In this document: one piece after another, positions 50,501 to 59,500 of the stretch | How positions within the stretch are numbered: the stretch's first letter is position 1 | How the letters are laid out: each line of letters begins with the position of its first letter | DNA from: Elephas maximus indicus | Lineage: Eukaryota > Chordata > Mammalia > Proboscidea > Elephantidae | Direction of reading: 5' to 3' | Length of the DNA: 64,000 nucleotides | Assembly (NCBI RefSeq): GCF_024166365.1 | Contig: NC_064820.1 | Span: 59,249,501-59,313,500 of the forward strand | Made by a program: the position numbers and the translations under genes | The notes under the pieces: model-generated | Database searches by the model: none | What the model saw: the letters and a program-made list of their open reading frames with translations, nothing else | Told to the model about the DNA's origin: nothing

Positions 50501-53500
50501 CACCAAGGTAGAGAACATAAGCAACATAAAGGTAAGGGGCTGGAACTAGAGAATGATCTCCCAGGTTGAAAGTTAGGTGATGATTCTGTGTGTACTCTTA
50601 AATAAGAACTGTAGGAAAAAATATTCCATAATCTTCCTTAAAAAGTTTTAATGTTTTCAAAATCCCTGAGGGGCCGAATTGCTGGGCTGAGAGCTGTGGG
50701 GACCATGGTCCCAGGGAACATCTAGCTCAATTGGCATAACATAGTTTGTAAAGAAAATCTTTTACATTCTACTTTGGTTAGTAGCATCTGCGGTCTTACA
50801 AGCCTGTGAGTGCCCATCTAGGATACTCCACCGGTCTCACTCCTTCCGGAGCAAGGAAGAATGAAGAAAGCTAAAGACACAAGGGAAAGATTAGTCCAAA
50901 ATACTAATGGATGACACCTACCATGGCCTCCACCAGACTGAGTCCAGTACAACTAGATGGTGCCCAGCTACCACCACTGACTGCTCTGACAGAGATCACA
51001 ATAGAGGGGCCCAGACAGAGCTGGAGAAAAATGTAGAACAAAATTCTAACTCAAAAAGAAAGACCAGACTTGCTGGCCTGAGAGAGACTGGAGAAACCCT
51101 GAGTGTATGGCCCCCAGACACCCTCTCAGCTCAGTAATGAGGCCACTCCTGAGGTTCATCCCTCAGCCAAAGATTAAGCAGGGTCATGGAAAAAAACAAG
51201 ACTAAAGGGGTACACCAGCCCTGAGGCAGGGACTGGAAGGTAGGAGGGTACAGGAAAGCTAGTAATAGGGAACCCAGAGTTGAGAAGGGAGAGTGTTGAC
51301 ATGTCGTGGGGTTGTTAACCAATGTCATACAACAATGTGTGTACTAGCTGTTTGATGAGAAACTAGTTTGTTCTGTAAATTTTCATCTAAAGTTCACTTA
51401 AAAAAAAATACCAAAAATAAATAAATAAAGTTTTAATTTTTCTAACACTTAGAGTTGAGAATTCACTAAGCTATCCAATTTGGATCTCTTCTGAAAATTT
51501 AGTCTGTATCCTCTGGTCTTACCCTCATCAGAAATGAGAAAGAGCTGTTCAGTAGGATACAACAGGAAACCCAGTAACTCAAGTCTCAAAAAAAAAAAAA
51601 AAAAAAGGATTTAAAATGGCCAACTCCATTTTTCTCTGGGTCAAACACCATAAAGAAAACCAAAAAGCAAGGTAAAATATGAGTGAACAAATTAAGCATA
51701 GATGAACAGATTTGGAAAGCAAGTCTCTCACTAACCAGAAAATTTTTCCGCAGAACACGGCATATACTCCATTACATAGAGGTTCCACAACTCAGTGCCT
51801 TGGCTTACCTAGGATATTAAACTTTGAAAAAAATGAAGGTGATTTGAAATTGAGCAGTGGCAGGAGGAGCCCTATGAGGTAAAAGGGCACTGTCTTGGAT
51901 TTATTCCACCACTTTTCAAACTGTTGGACTCCCGTGTCATTGGCGTAGAAAATTATCATAGAGCTATTGTCAGGATGGCCACCACTCTTGGCACTTGGAC
52001 AAATCACTGCAATGGGAAAGCACTAGATTAGAGAAGATCATGAAAAACAGAAAATAACTGTCCCCAGAGACTGATGCTTGTTCTACCTGTCTCAACTTTT
52101 ACCTTGAACATTGAGTTTCTCCTTTCTGGGAAAAAGAGGGTTATATTTAGATATATTAGGAATCTTTTACCTATAAATAATTAATTAAAAGTGGGGGAAT
52201 CTTAAAAAATTTTCAAGCATATCCCTAACTTCTACTGGAAACTGTAAGAATATTCCACTAAATATCTATTGGTTCTATTGCCAGAGAGAAAATATTGGAC
52301 TATATAGTATTTGGTCTCATTTATGTAGTATATAAAAACTATCACTCATGATAACTGTTCGTTATGCTAAGTATTCATACAAAGGCCAAAGAGTAGTTTT
52401 CATAGATTTTTTTGGTTCCACAGATTTTCTAAACAAAAACTATGTGTTTTGAATAAAAAGGAGACATCATTCAAACAGCTACCGTGGAACTCCCAAAACT
52501 TAAAAAACTTAAGCATTGATTAAAGCTTAAGAACCTTGAATTCCAGTAATCCACTATAATTCTCCCGGCAGTTTATGACACTTGATAACATTCTAAGAGC
52601 CCAGGAGATACTAGAAAACTGGAAAGTCTGCAAAATGTATTTTTCCTAACACTGATCTGCAGGTGACAATTTCTGTTATCAGATAGACTACAGTCCATTC
52701 TCACTGTGTTTCTAATTTCATAATTGAACTTTGTTGATAAGCAACTCTCTGAAAAAAAATTTCTTAATGCTGGTGAAAAATACTCATACTAAGCAACCAA
52801 GGTCATTCACACTCATTAATTACCTGTCAAAGGGAAAGTGATATATTCATTTTAAGTTCTATTTTAAACGTTTTTCTCTATCTATTCCTTCTCATGCCAC
52901 AAACCCAAACATTTAAATTTCCTTCTCCTCTCTTAGTCAGTACCTTAACGTGCTTTTTTTCTTCTATGCTCTGGACAAAAGTAAATTAACTGAAATTTTT
53001 CTTGTGCTAATAAATGTGTGGTTTTTTTTTTTTTTTTTGTTAAGAGCACAGGCAATGGAAGTAACTTGACTGAACAGTGAATCCCAACGCTTCCATTTAA
53101 TAGTTATATGGCCTTGGGCAAGTCACTAATTCTCTGTGCCATTGTTTCTTCATCTAGAAAGTAGGGATAACAGTATCTACCTTATAGGGCTGCTGTAAAA
53201 CATTTAGAACAATGTCTGCCCAGTAGGTGTTCAATAAATATTAGTCGTAATTTTTTACGTTAACTGGGATAGTTCGTTTAATGCTGTCACTATTTACCAC
53301 ACTATTAACCTCAAAATAAACATCAGAGGAAGAATAAAGCAGTGCTGCTATCAACATACAGTATCACTATGCAAAGTCAACGAACTTTGCTGATTGTGCT
53401 CTTCAAATGTAATTGTGTAATTACGTATTCATGAAATTACCAATGAACTGATTCACTCTCGGAGAAGAAATAATACTATTAGATATTAATAAACTACTTT

Positions 53501-56500
53501 TATCAATTTATATCAGATAATTTTCTCTTTTAAGTCAAGGATGTTATTTGGTCCTTTGAAAATTCTAGGGAGGTGGTACGGCACAGAGATTTTAATTATT
53601 CAAAGGTGTAGGAGTGTGTGTGTTCATCAGGTTAATCAGGTGTGACTAAGGGGCAAGGATACACTGAATAGCAAACAATGCGGTGTATGCTTTATGAGTG
53701 GTCTTTTGTCTGTTTATTCATTATTATATCCCCAGATCCCAGAACAGTTCCTGACACAAAATTGGTTTAGTAAATATTTGTTGAATGAATTGTCCTTTTA
53801 GTGATCAATGTATATACCTCTAGCAAAATGGCATCGATTTAATATTCCTGAAACCTAAATACATGAAAGCTTTAGGTGATATTCCAGGTTAACAGTATTA
53901 ACTGGTAACAAGGTCACCATAGCTTCTGTGTGATTTTTTTTATTGTGGTAAATATGTATATAATAAAACACTCAATATTTCTGGTGAATTTGAACTGCTG
54001 ACCTTTTGGTTAGTAGCTGAACTCTTAAACACTGCACCACCAGGGCTCCATATACAATTTAGTGACGTTAATTTTGTCCATTGTGTTGCTCAACCATCTT
54101 CCTTATCCATTCTCAAATGACACCATCACCCTTAAGAGAAGCTCAGTGTTCCCTAAGCATTGAATCCTCCTCACCCTCTCCCTCCCGCCCTACGGCACAG
54201 TGGTTAAGTGTCCAGAAGCTAACCAAAAGGTAGGCAGTTCAAATCCACCAGCCGCCCCTTAGAAACCCTATGGGGCAGTTCTATTCTGTCCTATAGGGTC
54301 GCTGTGAGTTGGAATTGACTTGATGGCAATGGTTTTATGGTTCCTGCCCTATATTACCTTTTATACCCACCTTCCCTTTGACTGTTATACTGGATTAAAC
54401 CCAAAGGCCTCAAGGGTTTATTTTAATAAATAAACTAATTAAAGGAAACTTTTTTAAAAAATTAAGGATTTTTTTTGGGTCAAATCTTCAATTTATTTTT
54501 CCACATTCACTAATTTTTGTTCATTATTAGGAAATTATTCTATGTTATAATTCTATATAGTAGTGACTAAGACAATAAATACCTAAAACTAATTAATGAA
54601 CAGAAAACTATGCTTCTAGAGATAAAACAATCATTATCCAATATGATTAGCAGTAATACAGGTTCTTAAAAATATTTACTGCTTATTCACAGGCAAATAT
54701 GGATCCTATACCTGTGAGCTCAAAATTGTGAATGTATAATGTGAGCTAAATATTGCCTGACTTGCCTGACTGGAGGTTTTGTTTGTTAAAACACACTGAC
54801 TGCCAACAATTCAGCAGAAGTTCAGTTAGCATAATGATATAGAGGTTCTGCTAATCGTTTACCTAAAATGAAGTCATAGGTTCTTTAAGTCCATTTTTGA
54901 GCCAGGTGGGGCATAAAGAAACAAACTAAACTCTAAATTCCAAACTACTTACCAGGGTTGCTATCATTGGTACTCAGTACAGAGTCTGTGTCATTAATGT
55001 GATGAATAAAATCTAAAAATCAAGGGGAAAAATATAATTGAAAATTGAATGAAGATCTTAAATCTATCACCTTCTAAAGTCTTTCATCCATAAACATTTT
55101 TAAAGATCTATTGTATGGTAATGTAAAGTACCCTGAACCAAGACCATTTCATTGTCAGTACAGCTTCATCTTCTTCAGCTTTCTCCTTTCAGAAATTAAG
55201 GTAATGTCACAGCTTCACAGTCCCACTGTGGGAAATTTTGATATGATTGAGGATTTAAAAAAAAAAAAAAACTACCCACAAGGCTGAATTAATGTTGGTA
55301 CTGTCCCCTAGTGGCACAGTGGTTACATGCTCAGCTGCTACCTGAAAGGTTGGTGGTTTGAACCGACCAGATGCTCTGAGGGAGAAAGATGTTGCAGTCT
55401 GCTTCTGTAAAGACTACAGCCTTGGAAACCCTAAGGGGCAGTTCTACTCTGCCCTATAAGGTCACTATCAGTTGGCAATTGAGCCACCATATACAAATGA
55501 AGACATTTCATAAGTTACAAGATATCGGCAACCAAATAATGAATAAAAAGTAGTATTCAAACTTTACAAAGCCCTCCTAAAAATAAGTATGAAAAAATAT
55601 CGACAATCCAATAGAAAAATGGGCAAAGGATATGAACAAGCAATTTAATGGCCAATCTAATTAAGAAAAAATGTCTTATGAGAAGAAATGAAAGTTAAAA
55701 CCATACCCTGAGTAGCAAAATGAAAAAGTCTGATAATACCAAGTATGGGTGAGGATGCAGAAAAACAGAAACTTCCATAAGCTGTTAATAAGAGCGTAAC
55801 TGGTACAAGCACGCCAAAGAACAATTGCCAAATTGAAAATATGAATATCCTAAATTCCAGCAATTTTTCTTATAGATACAAAGCCTGAAGAAACTCTCGC
55901 AAATGGATACAAGAAAACAGAAACAAGGATGTTTACTGAAACTTTGTTTGTAATAGCAAAAAAACTGAAAACAAATTAAATGTCCATCAACAAGGGAAGG
56001 GATAAAGGAGTTGTGGTATGTTCATATTATGGAATACTATAAAGCAAGGAAAATGTAGAGACTATGTGTATTAATAAAAATGATGACTGAGAAAAAAGCA
56101 AGTTACGAAAGCATTTATATAAAGGCATGCAAAATAATACTATATGGTGCACATATACTGATGTAATAAAAGTACAAAATTAGGCATGGGAACAATAAAC
56201 ACCAAATTTAGGGAAGAAAATGAAATTAAGAAGGAGTAGACATGGGCTTCACCTATACGTGTAATATTTTATTTCTATTAGAAATGAGAACTAATGCATA
56301 TGACAAAATATTAAAGACTTATTAAAGCTCACTAGTGGGTACACTAGGATTTATATTAGCTTCTGCATTTTTTTGTAGCCTGAAATATTTCATAATTTTA
56401 TATAACAAAAAATTAATTAAAATGCTAGTATTAGTATTTAAAATAAAAATAGAAATTATCTCCCCCCTTCAAAAAAAAAGCTTTTAGAGAAATCAGCTGT

Positions 56501-59500
56501 TGCGAGTATGTTGGAACTTATTTTGAAATTTGGTTTTCATGTAAATCTAGATTTTAAATATATAGGGCTTATTTAAAGCAGAGCCCTCGTGGCACAATGG
56601 TTAAGAGCTTGGCTGCTAACCAAAAGGTCAGCAGTTTGAATCCACTAGGCACTCCTTGGAAACCCTATAGGACATTTTCACTCTGTCCTATGGGGTCGCT
56701 ACAAGTTGGAATCAACTCGATGGCAATGGTTTTTGTTTTTTTTTTTTAAATTTAAAGCAGCTATACATACATATATATTTTTTTTATTTATACATATATT
56801 AAAGTTTAGGTCTATCAGTTATCAGGAAAAAAAATTAGGATCTTATTTAACATAAAATGAACTTTTTCTAGTCAATTCAAAAATACTATAAAATGTATTT
56901 GGGCTGAGTCCAGTTGAACAGACTACAATTCTGTGGTATATAATTTATTTATCATATAATTTCCATTATTCTACTGTTCCCTAACTTTAGACCCTAATGT
57001 TCTGAAAATGGGGGCTGAAATTTGTTTCCCCTAGAGTCTACATATCCAATTCTTTAGCAACAAACACCAATGAATTTCATAACTTTTTATGTTACACTAA
57101 AATTTTGTGGTAAAGATTGAAATATTGCTTAAAACATCTTTTGGGGGCATAGGAATATTTTGTTAACATTCAAAAAAATGGTATTTACTCAAAAACTAAT
57201 TTTTGTAAAAGAACATACACATTATATTTCAGATTATAACCACAAGAGACAAACTGAGGGAAATATATTTTCCAGAATTACAAAGATTACTTCTTATTTT
57301 ATTTATCCCAAGACCTGAAATTTAAGACTGGAACTAAAATATTACAGTAGTAATTGTATTTTAAAGTAACTGTGTTAAAAGACGATATGGATACTTACTA
57401 AAAATAAATTCTCCAGTATTAAAAAGAAAATTAGACATAAGCACCCAATAAACTATCATTGCACCAATGAGAGACACCAAGGAGAAAAGGAGACTCGACC
57501 ACTGCCCAAAAGAGCCAAAATAATATCTGCAAACATCTGGAAATTCCCAGGTCGTGGTATCCAATGAAGCTACACAGAAATAAAAGAGAAAGAATAAAAT
57601 TAGATGTTGATCATATATTTCATATTCATGATTTATGTTTTCCAAATTAACAAAAAATGTTTAGCAAGAGATTATGGCTATTCCACCAACAGATATTAGA
57701 ACATACTCTCAAATAACAGCAATCAAAACACTATAGAATGAATACATAAAAAAGAAAACAATGAAATATAACACATAAAAAAGAAATCAATGAAATCTGA
57801 GAAATGGATTACAGGATCATAAAATTTATTACTTAATAAAAGCAACTGATAAATCAAGATTAGACAAACCTATCAAAAAAAATTTTTTTTTTCTATCTGT
57901 AAGGGATTGAAAACATTATTTAATAATATTTGGCATAGCCAGGTAGCAACATGGAGAAAAGTCTTAGAATCATACTTTATATTGCATGGTAATTTAAATT
58001 CCAGATAATTGAGTTAAGAATTACAAAATTAAATAAAAGCTAGAACATAATGTGGAAATAGATTCTGAAAGGTTATCCTTTTCTATCAACTGAAGAAATA
58101 TAAATTACAGTGTAAAACATAGGCAGAAACAAAACTTTATAATACAAAAATCATTCAAATATTGAATGGGAAAGAAATTTACAAGAAATAACAAATAAAG
58201 GGTAAATGTCTATACTATATGAAGAGCTTAGCAGATCTATAAAAGCACAAAGAGACTTGTAAATAAATGGGAAAGGGATATGAATAAATAATAAAATTAA
58301 AAGAAAGTATAAATAGTATACAAATACTTATGAAAAAATGTTTAACGGTAACATAGGTCCCTGAAAAGGCACCACTTTTCAGGCATGAAACAAAACAAGA
58401 CAAACAAACCAAAAGAATAAGGGAACCACAAAAAATAATGGCAAAATTCAGAGAAACACTATAATTTATTCATAGCTGATACCACTGTAAATTAGTACAA
58501 CTCTTTTAGAAAGAAATTTAACAATTTTTCTTGTAGAATATATAAGAAAGCAATTCAAAAGGATGCAGAGGTATGCATAAAATATTTTTAGAGGAGAGTC
58601 GTTTATAATAGCAAAAAGAGCAATGGTTAAACAAATGCAATAGCGCTACAGTGTGCAACTGTATATAATCATTAAGAGATATAAAAAATGCTGACATAGA
58701 ATTTACTAAAAAATAAGCGATAAAGTAAAAACAAAACTGTAATACAATATGATAACTCCAGGAATTTATATAAAATACAAAGAAAAATATTACTATGGTA
58801 GAGGTACAATATTAACAATTTTTTTGTTTTATATTTTAATGTTCGATAAAGTGAAAGAATATAGATACATTTAAACTATAAAAATTTTTTTAGTTGTCAT
58901 CAAAGGATAATTTCAGTCTCTGTTCTTCTACAGGAGTCCCTAAGTAGCACAAACAGTTAAGAGCTGCCAACCAAAATTTCAGAGGTTCAAGTTCACCCAG
59001 AGGCACCTTAGGAGAAAGGCCTAATGATCTACTTCTGAAAATTCTGCCACTGAAAACCCAACGGAATGCAGTTCCACTCTGACGCCCGCGGGATGCCATG
59101 AGTCGGAGTCAACCTGACAGCAAACAGGTCGGGGTTTTTTGGTTCTTTTATGACTCCAAGCTTAGAACGCCTTTGAGTTAACCATTGTTTGATGAATCTA
59201 CAGAAGCTGATGTTCTGTCATCTCTCTGGCAAGATAAGGTAGCTATTACATCAAACAACGCAGTGATGACTGAGAAGTTGAGGACATTAGAACATGATAA
59301 TCTACAGACAAAGAAGCTAAGGATAATACTAGTATCAAGAGTAATTGTTTCAAAGGCTTCTCTAGTTTCACAGGGAGGGGAAAGCGAAAAACAATACATA
59401 CATAAGTAGCAACAATGAAGCATCTGTATTTTCCCCAAATATTGGCCCATGTAAATATGAAACTACTATATTTAATTCTTTTATTCAGTTTTATAGATAC

